DNA of 59,994 nucleotides from Coriobacteriaceae bacterium (GCA_902363875.1 CABJBO010000010.1:1-59994), one strand, 5' to 3'. Shown: positions 41,106 to 50,541, counted from the stretch's first letter. Notes: generated by a model not told the origin, from the letters alone. A program made the numbers and translations.

Positions 41106-42254
41106 TTATTTTAATGAGCCGAGTGCGCGAGTGGGAAGAGTCACGAGCATGGTCGTTCCGCATGGCGAGCTTTCTTCGACCTCGATGGAGCCGCCGTGGA
41201 GTGCGGCAATCTCCCAGACCAGTGCAAGCCCCAGCCCCACGCCGCCATATGCCCTGCTGCGCGATTTGTCGACGCGAAAGAAGGGCTGGAAGATGCTCGT
41301 CTGGTATTGCTCGGGAATGCCCGGCCCCTGGTCGCGCACGCGTAGCAGCACGCGGTCGCCTTCGGCGCAGGCGTTGATTTGCACGGTCGAGTTGGGCGCG
41401 CTGTAACGTATGGCGTTTTCGGCCAAGTTGAACAGCAGCCGATAGATTAGCGTATCGCTGCCGATCGTTTGCGCGTCGCCCTCACTTGTAAGCGTGATGT
41501 CTTTTTGCTCGGCAAGGGGCGCCAGGTCCGTGAGCACTTCTTCGATCATCGGCGCCAGGTCAATCGCATCGTTGCAAGGGACACTGCGCAGCTCGCTCAT
41601 CTCGAGCAGGGTCTTTGTCATGTGCGTCATCCGCTCGGTCTGCTCCTGCAGCAGCCCGAGCAGGCTCGCTGTATCGGCGTCGACGTCGGGGTGCTCGGCG
41701 CAAAACAGCTCAACCTGGGCCTGCATGAGCGCAAGTGGCGTGCGCAGCTCGTGCGCCGCATTGCCCGTAAACTGTCTTTGTGCGGAAAATCCCTCGTCAA
41801 GGCGGGCAATCATGTCGTTAAACGACGCGCTGCAGCGCCTGAGTTCAGAGGGCACGTCCTCGCTGATTTTTGTGTCGGCGAGGTTGTCGGGCCGCACGCT
41901 CTCGACTTGTGCCGCAAAGGAGCGCAACGGCTGCAACGCATGCCCGCTCACAAAGTAGGCCAGGACGCCTCCGAGCAGCGTCACCGCCGCAGTTATATAC
42001 CAGCTCGTCGCGCCAAACGATTCTTGGGCGTCGTTCACGACGATGGTCAGCGCATCGTCGAGCTCTTTGTTTGTCGGGTCAAATGAGCTGGGCGAGGCCG
42101 CCTCCACCTTGCCGTGCGCCGATAGTTCATTGCCGATCGAGTCCATGTAGCGCATGCCGGAGTAGCCAACCAGGCAATTCATAAGTACGCAGGTCGAACA
42201 TATCAGCAGTGCCGTCATCAACGTGATGCGCCACTGCAGCGACAGCCGCTTCAT
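41106..42254 (-). CDS. Sensor histidine kinase
   Basis: A 382-residue two-component sensor with two transmembrane helices (about residues 12-32 and 85-105) enclosing a short extracytoplasmic loop. A HAMP-like region follows, then the dimerisation helix with NAAHELRTPLALM (His near residue 168) and a GHKL ATPase domain with NLAENAIRYS and GGVGLGLALV. It overlaps the regulator gene by four bases (ATGA), a standard pair. It is divergent from the redox operon at 43015, which is its likely target. The sensed signal is unknown. Confidence 0.92.
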   Translation of the reverse strand: MKRLSLQWRITLMTALLICSTCVLMNCLVGYSGMRYMDSIGNELSAHGKVEAASPSSFDPTNKELDDALTIVVNDAQESFGATSWYITAAVTLLGGVLAYFVSGHALQPLRSFAAQVESVRPDNLADTKISEDVPSELRRCSASFNDMIARLDEGFSAQRQFTGNAAHELRTPLALMQAQVELFCAEHPDVDADTASLLGLLQEQTERMTHMTKTLLEMSELRSVPCNDAIDLAPMIEEVLTDLAPLAEQKDITLTSEGDAQTIGSDTLIYRLLFNLAENAIRYSAPNSTVQINACAEGDRVLLRVRDQGPGIPEQYQTSIFQPFFRVDKSRSRAYGGVGLGLALVWEIAALHGGSIEVEESSPCGTTMLVTLPTRALGSLK

Positions 42255-42925
42255 TTGCCGTCCTCCATAACGTAGCCTTCGCCGATTCGGTTGCGGATGG
42301 GGTCGTGCCCCAACGCACCGCGCAGCTTTTTTCGCAGCGACGAGATATGCACGCGGGTCGCGTTGCTAAAGCTGTTGACGCTGCTGTCCCATACATGCTC
42401 GATAAGCTCTTCCTGGCTCACCGGCCGCCCCTGGTTAAGCATCAGGTATTCCAAGATGCCGGTCTCCTTGCGCGTGAGGGATAGGGTCTCGCCGCCCACG
42501 GAGGCGAGGCGCGCCTTGGTGTCAAAGCTCAACAATCCACAGGCTAGAACAACGTCGTTTTGCGTAAAGCGCCTGAGCGTGAGACTGCGTATGCGTGCCG
42601 CCAGCTCGTCAAGATGGAACGGCTTGGTGAGGTAGTCGTTGGCGCCCGCATCGAGCCCCGCTACCTTGTCGGAGACCTCGCCACGTGCCGAGAGCACAAG
42701 CACCTTGGTCTCACAATCAGTTGTCCTGAGTTGCCTGAGCACGGTCATGCCGTCGACATGGGGGAGATTGAGGTCAAGCACGACAAGATCAAAGGTCTCG
42801 ACATCGAGCAGATCGAGGGCCTGCTGCCCGTCGTAGCAGCAGTCGACGCTATAGGCCAAGTTGCGCAGGCTGCGTGCGATCGCATCGCACAGCGCCCGCT
42901 CGTCCTCGACGACCAAGATGCGCAT
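42251..42925 (-). CDS. OmpR-type response regulator
   Basis: A 224-residue response regulator with receiver Asp51 (VVLDLNLP), the acidic pair in VVEDE, Thr/Ser and Lys in the usual places (VLSARG, LTKPF), and a C-terminal winged helix (ATRVHISSLRKKL). It is the partner of the histidine kinase that follows in the same operon. It starts about 90 bases from the divergent redox operon, so that operon is the likely target. Confidence 0.93.
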   Translation of the reverse strand: MRILVVEDERALCDAIARSLRNLAYSVDCCYDGQQALDLLDVETFDLVVLDLNLPHVDGMTVLRQLRTTDCETKVLVLSARGEVSDKVAGLDAGANDYLTKPFHLDELAARIRSLTLRRFTQNDVVLACGLLSFDTKARLASVGGETLSLTRKETGILEYLMLNQGRPVSQEELIEHVWDSSVNSFSNATRVHISSLRKKLRGALGHDPIRNRIGEGYVMEDGK

Positions 42926-43014
42926 AACGTTCTCCTTGCATAGTCATTCACGCTTAACACGGATTTTATAGTCGGTATGGTCCAATGGGTCGCGAAACGA
43001 AAGGAGTGGTCAGA

Positions 43015-43161
43015 TTGTTCAAAGCGATTAAGCCTGTGGCGCAGGTGGCTTTGCTGATCGTTGGGGTAGCCATGGTTGGCTTTGGAATTATGCGCGGCGA
43101 GGCAGATGCCGTGCTGGCCAAGGCAATCAGGCTGTGCTTGGAGTGTATCGGAATTGGATAA
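43015..43161 (+). CDS. CD1871A-type small CXXC membrane peptide
   Basis: A 48-residue peptide from the TTG at 43015 (AAAGGAG eight bases upstream; an in-frame ATG at 42985 has no ribosome site). It has one transmembrane helix (about residues 8-26) and ends with LCLECIGIG, the C-x2-C signature of CD1871A-type proteins. These peptides occur next to NapH-like ferredoxins and thioredoxin-like lipoproteins, as here. Its CXXC may take part in a redox relay at the membrane. It overlaps the next gene by eight bases. Confidence 0.8.
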   Translation: MFKAIKPVAQVALLIVGVAMVGFGIMRGEADAVLAKAIRLCLECIGIG

Positions 43162-44065
43162 AAGAAAAAACACTGCATCGCATCTTTTAGCGCGATTTCG
43201 TGGATTGATTCAGGCGGCGGCGACGCTTGCGACCAATATTCACCTGCCTAACTTTGCCAAGGGCGGTATCTACCAGGGAGCCGGCAAAGCCGTCTGCGTG
43301 CCGGGGCTTAACTGCTACTCGTGTCCGGCGGCCTCGGGTGCGTGCCCCATCGGGTCGTTTCAGTCGGTGGTGGGCTCGTCTAAGTTTAGCTTTTCGTATT
43401 ACGTCACCGGAACGCTCATTCTGATCGGCGTGCTGCTGGGACGTTTTGTATGCGGCTTTTTGTGCCCGTTTGGATGGCTGCAAGAGCTTCTGCATAAGAT
43501 TCCCAGCAAAAAGCTCTCCACGAAAAAGCTCAAGCCGCTCACGTACATCAAGTATGCCGTGCTGCTGTTTGCCGTGGTGCTGCTGCCCGTCTTGGTGGTC
43601 AACGATGTGGGCATGGGCGACCCGTTCTTTTGCAAGTACATCTGCCCGCAGGGTGTGCTCGAGGGCGCGATTCCGCTGTCCATCATGAACATGGGAATCC
43701 GCTCTGCGCTGGGAAAGCTCTTTACCTGGAAGCTCGCGATCCTCATTGTGGTTGCGGTGCTGAGCGTGCTGTTCTACCGCCCCTTCTGTAAATGGATTTG
43801 CCCCCTCGGCGCATTTTATGCACTCATGAACAAGGTGTCGTTGCTGGGGATTCAGGTCGATCATTGTAAATGCGTCTCGTGCGGCAAGTGCGCCAAGGTG
43901 TGCCAGATGGACGTGGACGTTACGCGTACGCCCGACCATGCCGAGTGCATTCGTTGCGGCAAATGCGTGGGCGCGTGCCCCGTCGATGCTATTAGCTTTC
44001 GCTACGGGCTGGGTGTGACGGGCGACAAACCCGCGCAGTCCACGCAAGCCCGCGAAAACAAATAG
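43154..44065 (+). CDS. NapH-like polyferredoxin membrane protein
   Basis: A 303-residue membrane protein from the TTG at 43154, which overlaps the preceding stop. It has about five transmembrane helices and several cysteine motifs facing the same side: GLNCYSCPAASGACP, CGFLCPFGW, CKYICPQG, CKWICPLG. Two ferredoxin motifs, CVSCGKCAKVC and CIRCGKCVGACP, lie near the C-terminus. This is the NapH/RnfB-like layout of electron-transferring membrane proteins. It may pass electrons to the thioredoxin-like lipoprotein encoded next. An ATG start further upstream would overlap the CXXC gene too far. Confidence 0.88.
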   Translation: MDKRKNTASHLLARFRGLIQAAATLATNIHLPNFAKGGIYQGAGKAVCVPGLNCYSCPAASGACPIGSFQSVVGSSKFSFSYYVTGTLILIGVLLGRFVCGFLCPFGWLQELLHKIPSKKLSTKKLKPLTYIKYAVLLFAVVLLPVLVVNDVGMGDPFFCKYICPQGVLEGAIPLSIMNMGIRSALGKLFTWKLAILIVVAVLSVLFYRPFCKWICPLGAFYALMNKVSLLGIQVDHCKCVSCGKCAKVCQMDVDVTRTPDHAECIRCGKCVGACPVDAISFRYGLGVTGDKPAQSTQARENK

Positions 44066-44100
44066 GTACCTATATAAGTTTCGATATAAACGGAGGAACC

Positions 44101-45063
44101 ATGAAACTGTCAAAAATTGCGGCTCTGTTGATGCTGCCCGTGCTGGCGCTGACTCTCGCGGCGTGCTCTGCCCCCAAGGGCGACGCGAAGGATGCCACGA
44201 GCGGCGATGCGCAGATTGCCGAGCTTGTGGCACAAAAGCCGTCGAGCGCCGAGGAGGCGGCCAAGCTGTACCAGCAGCTGCTGCAAAAGGAAAACGAGAT
44301 CTTTGCGAGCGATAACGCCCTATGGGAAAAGGTGTTCCTTGCGGCCAACAAAGACACTCCCATGATTGAGGACGGCAAGAACTACGGTGACTTCTTGCTC
44401 GATACCATCGAGGGCGCCAAGGATCAGTTTGCGGCTGACGAGCTTAAGACGCTTAAGGCCGGCGCGCAGCAGGTCAAGGAGATCGAGGACAAGCTCATGG
44501 CGCTGGAGAAGGAGTTCCCCGGATGCGGCAGCACGCCCGGCGAGGGGGAGAGCGTTGATGCCTCGACCGCAGGCATGACCAACGGCGAGAGCGGGGAGAC
44601 GAAGTTCCCCAGCTTTAAGGGCAAGGACTTGGACGGCAACGATGTAAACAGCGACGAGCTGTTCTCCAAGAACAAGGTCACCGTCATGAACTTCTGGTTT
44701 ACCACCTGCAAGCCGTGCGTGGGAGAGCTGGGCGATCTGGAGAAGCTCAACAAGGAGCTTGCCGAGAAGGGCGGCCAGGTCGTGGGCGTTAATTCCTTTA
44801 CGCTCGATGGCAACAAAGACGCGGTGGCCGATGCCAAGGACGTGCTTTCCAAGAAGGGCGTGACGTATAAGAACATCTGGTTTAAGTCGGACAGCGAGGC
44901 CGGAAAGTTCACCTCCAACCTGTACTCGTTCCCGACCACCTACGTGATCGACCAGAACGGTAACATTGTGGGAGAGCCGATCATGGGCGGCATCAACTCC
45001 GCTGAGCAGCGCGAGGCGCTCAACAAACTGATCGATCAGGCACTCGCGAAGAGCGAACAGTAA
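44101..45063 (+). CDS. TlpA-like thioredoxin lipoprotein
   Basis: A 320-residue lipoprotein. The signal peptide ends in a lipobox LTLAAC with Cys22. A helical region of about 130 residues follows, and then a thioredoxin fold with the active site NFWFTTCKPCVGEL near residue 200 and a cis-Pro-like VID segment. It would act outside the membrane as a disulfide reductase or in cytochrome or metal handling. It is the third gene of the redox operon, 35 bases after the polyferredoxin, with GGAGGAACC before the ATG. A terminator follows. Confidence 0.9.
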   Translation: MKLSKIAALLMLPVLALTLAACSAPKGDAKDATSGDAQIAELVAQKPSSAEEAAKLYQQLLQKENEIFASDNALWEKVFLAANKDTPMIEDGKNYGDFLLDTIEGAKDQFAADELKTLKAGAQQVKEIEDKLMALEKEFPGCGSTPGEGESVDASTAGMTNGESGETKFPSFKGKDLDGNDVNSDELFSKNKVTVMNFWFTTCKPCVGELGDLEKLNKELAEKGGQVVGVNSFTLDGNKDAVADAKDVLSKKGVTYKNIWFKSDSEAGKFTSNLYSFPTTYVIDQNGNIVGEPIMGGINSAEQREALNKLIDQALAKSEQ

Positions 45064-45088
45064 GTCCGTGGGACAGACAACTGAAGGG

Positions 45089-45118
45089 GAGTCGCTGGAA
45101 ACAGCGACTCTTTTTTCT
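45089..45118 (+). terminator. Terminator of the redox operon
   Basis: Perfect 9-bp stem GAGTCGCTG/CAGCGACTC with loop GAAA and a TTTTTT run: a textbook rho-independent terminator 25 bases after the lipoprotein stop. Confidence 0.9.
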
Positions 45119-45134
45119 GCTTCGGGGTAGCATC

Positions 45135-45287
45135 ATGGGTATACGTCGAAAGGGCACGCAGCTTTTCGTGCATTGCCTGAGCGGTGCGCGAAGCAACCAA
45201 GCTGTGAGTTTTCTTAAGCGTTCTGGGTATGGCAGTGTCAAGAATATCGGCGGCATAAGCGGCTACACGGGAAAGGTGGTGCGTTAG
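45135..45287 (+). CDS. Truncated rhodanese-like protein
   Basis: A 50-residue frame with the C-terminal half of a rhodanese: LFVHCLSGARSNQAVSFL holds the catalytic-loop Cys, and KNIGGISGYTG matches the family end. The N-terminal half, with the usual Asp-Val-Arg and Gly-His-Ile motifs, is missing. It ends two bases before the next gene, which carries a complete rhodanese domain. It may be a remnant kept as a translational lead. A stand-alone function is unlikely. Confidence 0.55.
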   Translation: MGIRRKGTQLFVHCLSGARSNQAVSFLKRSGYGSVKNIGGISGYTGKVVR

Positions 45288-45289
45288 CT

Positions 45290-46981
45290 ATGAAGGTGGT
45301 TATCGTTGGAGGCGTCGCGGGCGGCGCATCGGCGGCGGCACGTTTGCGCAGACTCGACGAGCAGGCCCAAATTGTCATCTTTGAGCGCACGGGTTTTGTA
45401 TCGTATGCCAATTGTGGGCTTCCGTACTACATTGGCGGCGTGATAGAAGAAGAGAGCGCATTGACGCTGCAGTCTCCCAAGGGCTTTTGGGATCGCTTTC
45501 GCATTGCGGTCAAGACGAGTCACGAGGTGTTTGCCATCCATCCCGATTCGCATACGGTCGAGGTTCGCAATATGCTGACGGGCGAGGAATTTGTCGAGAC
45601 GTATGACAAGCTCATCCTGTCGCCGGGTGCAAAGCCGATTCGCCCTGCGTTGCCGGGCATCGACTCGGATAAAATCTTTAGCCTACGCACCGTTGAGGAC
45701 ACGCTGCGTATTCACAGCTATGTTCGAGAGCGGCGACCGAGCAGTGCCGTCGTGATCGGCGGCGGCTTCATTGGCGTCGAGACGGCGGAGAATCTGTGCG
45801 AGCTGGGGCTCCAGGTGACCCTTCTGCAGCGTCCCGTCCAGCTTATGAACAACCTGGATTACGACATGGCGACCCTTTTGCATACCGAGGTGCGTGAGCA
45901 CGGTATCGATCTGCGCCTCAAGGCCGATGTGACAGGTTTTGAGGAAGTTGATGGCCGCGTTGTCACCCATGTTGCGGGCGATGACCCTATCGGAGCCGAT
46001 ATGGTGCTGCTTGCCATTGGCGTGGCACCTGAGAGCCATCTGGCGCAAGAGGCGGGGCTCGAACTGGGCATCAAGGGGGCTATTGTGGTCAACGACCGCA
46101 TGGAGACCTCTGCTGCCGACGTGTATGCCGTGGGCGATGCCGTGCAGGTCACGCATCAGGTGACCGGCGAGGACGCGGTCATTTCGCTCGCCGGCCCCGC
46201 CAACAAGCAGGGGCGTGTCGTCGCCGATGTCATAGCCGGCATGGACAGCTGCTACCTCGGATCGTTGGGCTCATCGGTTATCAAGGTATTCGACTTGACG
46301 GCGGCAAGCACGGGACTATCCGAAAAGGCAGCACACGCGGCGGGAATTGACTGCGACAGCGTGGTCCTGTCGCCCGGTTCGCATGCGGGTTATTATCCGG
46401 GTGCAACGCCCATGACCATGAAGGTTGTCTTCGAGAAGCAGGGATTGCGCCTGCTGGGTGCGCAAATCGTGGGCATCGATGGTGTGGACAAGCGTATCGA
46501 CGTTCTGGCGACTGCCATCCAGGCAGGCATGCGCGGCGATAGGCTTAAGGATTTGGACCTAGCATACGCGCCGCCGTATTCATCGGCGAAGGATCCCGTC
46601 AATATGGCGGGCTTTATGATCGAGAACCTCAATCGCGGCATACTGGCGCAGTGGCATTGGGAGGATGAGCCCAACTTGCCACGCGATGGCAGCGTGCAGC
46701 TGCTCGATGTTCGTACGGAAGGGGAGTATGAGCGCGGGCATATCGATGGTTTCGTAAACATTCCCGTCGATGATCTACGCAATCGCCTGGGCGAGCTCGA
46801 CCGGGCCAAGCCGGTCTACGTGATTTGCCAAAGCGGCATTCGCAGCTACATTGCTTGCCGTATTTTGGCGCAGCATGGCTTTGAGTGCTTTAACTTCTCG
46901 GGCGGCTATCGCTTCTTTGCAGCCGTGACTGAGGCTCGCCGCGGCAGCGCTAACGTTATGCCGTGCGGGCTCGAAAAGTAG
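45290..46981 (+). CDS. CoA-disulfide reductase fused to a rhodanese domain
   Basis: A 563-residue FAD/NAD(P)H disulfide reductase with FAD loop VVIVGGVAGGASAAAR at the start and the single active Cys42 in YANCGLPYY. A second nucleotide loop lies near residue 160 (VVIGGGFIGVE) and a dimerisation domain ends near 455. From about 470 a rhodanese domain follows, with LLDVRTEGEYERGHI and the active loop VICQSGIRS. This is the CoADR-RHD family, which reduces CoA disulfide, polysulfide or persulfides. The short rhodanese frame directly precedes it. Confidence 0.92.
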   Translation: MKVVIVGGVAGGASAAARLRRLDEQAQIVIFERTGFVSYANCGLPYYIGGVIEEESALTLQSPKGFWDRFRIAVKTSHEVFAIHPDSHTVEVRNMLTGEEFVETYDKLILSPGAKPIRPALPGIDSDKIFSLRTVEDTLRIHSYVRERRPSSAVVIGGGFIGVETAENLCELGLQVTLLQRPVQLMNNLDYDMATLLHTEVREHGIDLRLKADVTGFEEVDGRVVTHVAGDDPIGADMVLLAIGVAPESHLAQEAGLELGIKGAIVVNDRMETSAADVYAVGDAVQVTHQVTGEDAVISLAGPANKQGRVVADVIAGMDSCYLGSLGSSVIKVFDLTAASTGLSEKAAHAAGIDCDSVVLSPGSHAGYYPGATPMTMKVVFEKQGLRLLGAQIVGIDGVDKRIDVLATAIQAGMRGDRLKDLDLAYAPPYSSAKDPVNMAGFMIENLNRGILAQWHWEDEPNLPRDGSVQLLDVRTEGEYERGHIDGFVNIPVDDLRNRLGELDRAKPVYVICQSGIRSYIACRILAQHGFECFNFSGGYRFFAAVTEARRGSANVMPCGLEK

Positions 46982-46991
46982 CGCGCATTGG

Positions 46992-47080
46992 AATGTGACA
47001 AAGTGACAGCCTCTTTGTCGCATCGGGGATGTTATATGCGGGATGGTGCGCCATGCGGCGTGCTGTCCCGTTCGTTTTTT
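46992..47080. repeat. Composite palindromic element, copy 2
   Basis: A degenerate copy of the palindrome (AATGTGACAAAGTGACAG and its mate, 46992-47023), then a hairpin pairing GGGATGGTGCGCC with GGCGTGCTGTCCC (47041-47069) and a TTCGTTTTTT run. Spacing and order match the copy at 41023-41102. Confidence 0.75.
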
Positions 47081-47202
47081 GGCGCGGTTCGTTACATTCC
47101 TCACTGGTATCGGCCAAAAATGAGGATAGAGTAGGACAAACGCGCCGAACGTGAACGGCGGGGGAGCGGGCGAGCGCGCCCGCGCGAGAGAGGTTGCCGT
47201 CC

Positions 47203-50200
47203 ATGCTGGATCTCAGAGTTATTTGCAAAAGGTACGTTACGCAGTCGTTTACGCAGGTAGCGCTCGACAGCGTAAGCCTGTCTTTTCGCGATAACGAGTT
47301 CGTAGCCATCCTGGGTCCTTCGGGCTCGGGTAAAACTACGATGCTCAACGTCATTGGTGGACTCGACCATTTCGATTCCGGCGACCTGCTGATCGATGGC
47401 ATCTCGACCAAGGACTTCAGCGACCGCGATTGGGATGCCTATCGCAATAATCGCATCGGCTTTGTGTTCCAGAGCTATAACCTCATTCCGCACCAGAGCA
47501 TTTTGGAAAACGTGGAGTTGGCGCTTACGCTCACGGGCGTGGGGCATGCCGAGCGCCGCCAACGTGCGCGCAAGGCGCTCGAGGCAGTCGGTCTGGGCGA
47601 GCACGTTGACAAGCGCCCGAGCCAGCTTTCGGGCGGGCAGATGCAGCGCGTGGCCATTGCCCGCGCCCTGATCAATGACCCCGAGATTGTGCTGGCTGAC
47701 GAGCCGACCGGCGCCTTGGACTCAACGACGTCCGTCCAGGTCATGGATTTGCTCAAGGACGTTGCGCGCGACCGTCTGGTCATCATGGTCACGCACAATC
47801 CCGAGCTGGCGTACAAGTACGCCACGCGCATTGTCAACCTGGCGGACGGCAAGGTCACCGACGATTCAGATCCCTTTGATGCTGCCGAGGCCGCGCGTCG
47901 CGAGGCCAAGCCCACGCGCAAAACCTCGATGAGCTTTATGACGGCCCTGGGGCTTTCTGCCCGAAACCTCATGACCAAGAAGGGCCGCACGGCCATGACG
48001 GCCTTTGCAGGTTCGATTGGCATTATTGGCATCGCGGCGATTCTGGCGCTCTCCAACGGCGTAAACGGCTACATCAAAAAGGTCGAGGAGGACACGCTCT
48101 CAAGCTACCCGCTCACCATTTCCAAGCAGGATTACGACCTGTCGTCCATGATGGGCGGACAGGGGACCACGGATGACGATACGTCCAAGAACGAGGGCTC
48201 GTCCGACGGCAGCACTGACGGCAAGGCTCGGGGAACCGATAAGATCCCCGTGGTCACGGCCGTAAAGGATATGTTTGCGAGCGTTAAGTCCAACGACATG
48301 ACGAGCTTTAAGGCATGGCTCGATGCCGGTGGCGATGGCATCGATAAAGAGGTCAATGCCATCCAGTACGGCTATGGCGTGACGCCGGTTGTCTATCGTG
48401 CCGGGAATGGCGATGGGAAGCCTGTCCGGCTGGTGCCCAACGCTATGACTGAGGCCATGAGCGGGGGCGCGAGCTCGGCGGCAACGGTGAGCATGGAATC
48501 TATGGGAACGTCGGTCTTCAACGAGATGATTGACGACCAGAGCCTGCTCGACAGCCAGTACGATGTCGTTGCCGGCCATTGGCCTACGTCAGCCAACGAG
48601 GCCGTGATGGTGCTTTCGAGCCGCGGAACGGTGGGCGACTACACGCTCTACAGCATCGGTGCGCTGGATATCGATGAGCTCAACGACCTGGTTAACAGTG
48701 CCATGACGGCCGACGGCAAGGTCAAGACGCCCAAGACCGGCACTGACTTTACCTACGACGATGCGCTGTCCACGATGTTTAAGGTGTTGTCGCCGGCCGA
48801 TGCCTATCGCAAAAACGAAGAGACCGGCATGTGGGCTGACATGTCTGGCGACGCCGACTTTATGAAAGCCAAGGTTGCCGACGGTATTGACGTGCGCATT
48901 GTGGGCGTGGTGCGACCCAACGAGGCGGCAAACGCGAGCGCATTGACTCCGGGCATTGCCTATACGCATGCGCTGACTTGCCAGCTTATGAAGCGCGCCG
49001 CCGATTCGCAGATCGTGCAGGAGCAGCTTGCCCACCCCGAGACGGATGTCTTTACGGGTAAAACCTTCGACGAGCTGCAGGGCGAGGCCAAGCAAGGCGT
49101 GGATCTGAGCAGCATGTTCAGTGTGGACGAGGCGGCGCTGAAGAGCGCGTTCTCTCTCGATTCGTCTGCGCTCTCGGGTGCGGCCGGCGGCATGGACCTT
49201 TCTAGCCTTGATTTGTCCGGGCTGGACCTTGACCTTTCGGGCGTTGGGAAGGACATCGACTTCAGCGACATCATGGCCAAAGCGCCGGCCCCAGATTTCT
49301 CGGGCATCTTTGACGGTCTGGAACTCACGCCCGAGCAGATGCAGCAGGTAGGAACGCTTGCCAACCAGCTGTTTGAGGGCTTTCTGCAGTCTGATCAGTT
49401 TAAGGCGCTGTCGCCCGAAGATCTTAAGGACGCGTCAAAGCTTGCTGCCGCATTCTCGGCGTATCTTGAGCATGATGCCGCAGCCCAGCAATGCCTGGCT
49501 CAGCTCAAGGCGTTGGGCGGCGATGCCTTGGCCGAGCGTCTGCAGCAGGTGATGGGCGACTATGTGCAAAAGCAGCTGGCTCCGTATTTGCAGCAGTCTA
49601 TGGATCAGGTGATGAAGGCGGTCAGCGAGCAGATTGCGACGACGGTATCAACCCAGCTCAAGGCGGGTGCGGCAGGGCTCACGGACCAAATGGCGACGCA
49701 GATGTCTTCGAGTTTTGCCAACTTGGCGAGCGCCATGCGCGTGGATGCGAACGCCTTTGCTCGCGCTATCCACTTTAACATGGACGTTGAGGACCTGAGT
49801 TCGCTCATGATGAGCTATGCCAAGGCGTCGAAGCTCACCTACGACAACAATCTGACCACGTTGGGCTATGCGGACGAGGCGGACCCCATTTCGGTTAAGA
49901 TTTTCCCGCGCGACTTTGAGGCCAAGGAGCGTGCGCTCGATCACATCGATGCGTACAACAAGCAGGTCAAAGCTGCCGGCCACGATGAGCAGGCAATCTC
50001 GTATACCGACTACATGGGCATCATCATGGGCTCGGTGACCGACATCGTGAACACCATCAGCTTGGTGCTCATCGCATTCGTGAGTATCAGTTTGGTGGTG
50101 AGCTCCATCATGATCGGCATCATCACCTACATCAGCGTGCTGGAGCGCAAAAAGGAGATTGGCATCCTGCGCGCGATCGGCGCGTCAAAGCGCAACGTGG

Positions 50201-50457
50201 CAAACGTATTTAATGCCGAGACCTTTATCGAAGGCCTCATTGCCGGCGTCTTTGCCATTGTCGTCGTGGTGGCCGTGAGCTTTCCGGTTAATGCCTGGGC
50301 GCTTGCGGCCAAGCAGGTGCCCAACCTGATGAGCCTGCCCGTTCAAGACGCGCTGATGCTCATTGTAATTTCGGTGCTGCTGACGGTCGTTGCCGGCCTG
50401 CTGCCGGCTCGCAGCGCATCCAAGAAGGATCCCGTGGAGGCCCTGCGCTCCGAATAA
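47203..50457 (+). CDS. Fused MacB-type ABC exporter (ATPase plus permease)
   Basis: A 1084-residue protein from the ATG at 47203. Residues 1-225 are an ABC ATPase of the MacB/LolD type, with Walker A GPSGSGKTT, signature LSGGQMQR and Walker B VLADEPTGALD. Then comes a transmembrane helix near 270-290 and a very large extracytoplasmic region of about 650 residues, rich in Asp, Ser and Ala. Near the C-terminus lie three FtsX-type helices. This is the mechanotransmission layout of MacB. It would move a peptide, lipoprotein or drug across the envelope. The extracytoplasmic part is much longer than in typical MacB. The stop overlaps a palindromic repeat by two bases. Confidence 0.88.
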   Translation: MLDLRVICKRYVTQSFTQVALDSVSLSFRDNEFVAILGPSGSGKTTMLNVIGGLDHFDSGDLLIDGISTKDFSDRDWDAYRNNRIGFVFQSYNLIPHQSILENVELALTLTGVGHAERRQRARKALEAVGLGEHVDKRPSQLSGGQMQRVAIARALINDPEIVLADEPTGALDSTTSVQVMDLLKDVARDRLVIMVTHNPELAYKYATRIVNLADGKVTDDSDPFDAAEAARREAKPTRKTSMSFMTALGLSARNLMTKKGRTAMTAFAGSIGIIGIAAILALSNGVNGYIKKVEEDTLSSYPLTISKQDYDLSSMMGGQGTTDDDTSKNEGSSDGSTDGKARGTDKIPVVTAVKDMFASVKSNDMTSFKAWLDAGGDGIDKEVNAIQYGYGVTPVVYRAGNGDGKPVRLVPNAMTEAMSGGASSAATVSMESMGTSVFNEMIDDQSLLDSQYDVVAGHWPTSANEAVMVLSSRGTVGDYTLYSIGALDIDELNDLVNSAMTADGKVKTPKTGTDFTYDDALSTMFKVLSPADAYRKNEETGMWADMSGDADFMKAKVADGIDVRIVGVVRPNEAANASALTPGIAYTHALTCQLMKRAADSQIVQEQLAHPETDVFTGKTFDELQGEAKQGVDLSSMFSVDEAALKSAFSLDSSALSGAAGGMDLSSLDLSGLDLDLSGVGKDIDFSDIMAKAPAPDFSGIFDGLELTPEQMQQVGTLANQLFEGFLQSDQFKALSPEDLKDASKLAAAFSAYLEHDAAAQQCLAQLKALGGDALAERLQQVMGDYVQKQLAPYLQQSMDQVMKAVSEQIATTVSTQLKAGAAGLTDQMATQMSSSFANLASAMRVDANAFARAIHFNMDVEDLSSLMMSYAKASKLTYDNNLTTLGYADEADPISVKIFPRDFEAKERALDHIDAYNKQVKAAGHDEQAISYTDYMGIIMGSVTDIVNTISLVLIAFVSISLVVSSIMIGIITYISVLERKKEIGILRAIGASKRNVANVFNAETFIEGLIAGVFAIVVVVAVSFPVNAWALAAKQVPNLMSLPVQDALMLIVISVLLTVVAGLLPARSASKKDPVEALRSE

Positions 50458-50488
50458 TGCGACAAAGGGACAGTCCCTTTGTCGCATT
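50456..50488. repeat. 33-bp palindromic repeat
   Basis: Perfect palindrome, left half AATGCGACAAAGGGAC, centre A. It begins within the stop codon of the ABC exporter. Same family as 41023, 46992, 56689, 58542 and 58938. Confidence 0.85.
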
Positions 50489-50541
50489 GGGGGCCCAATT
50501 ACCGTTCGGCACGTTAAGGGTCCCCGCTCCCCGCTTAACAC

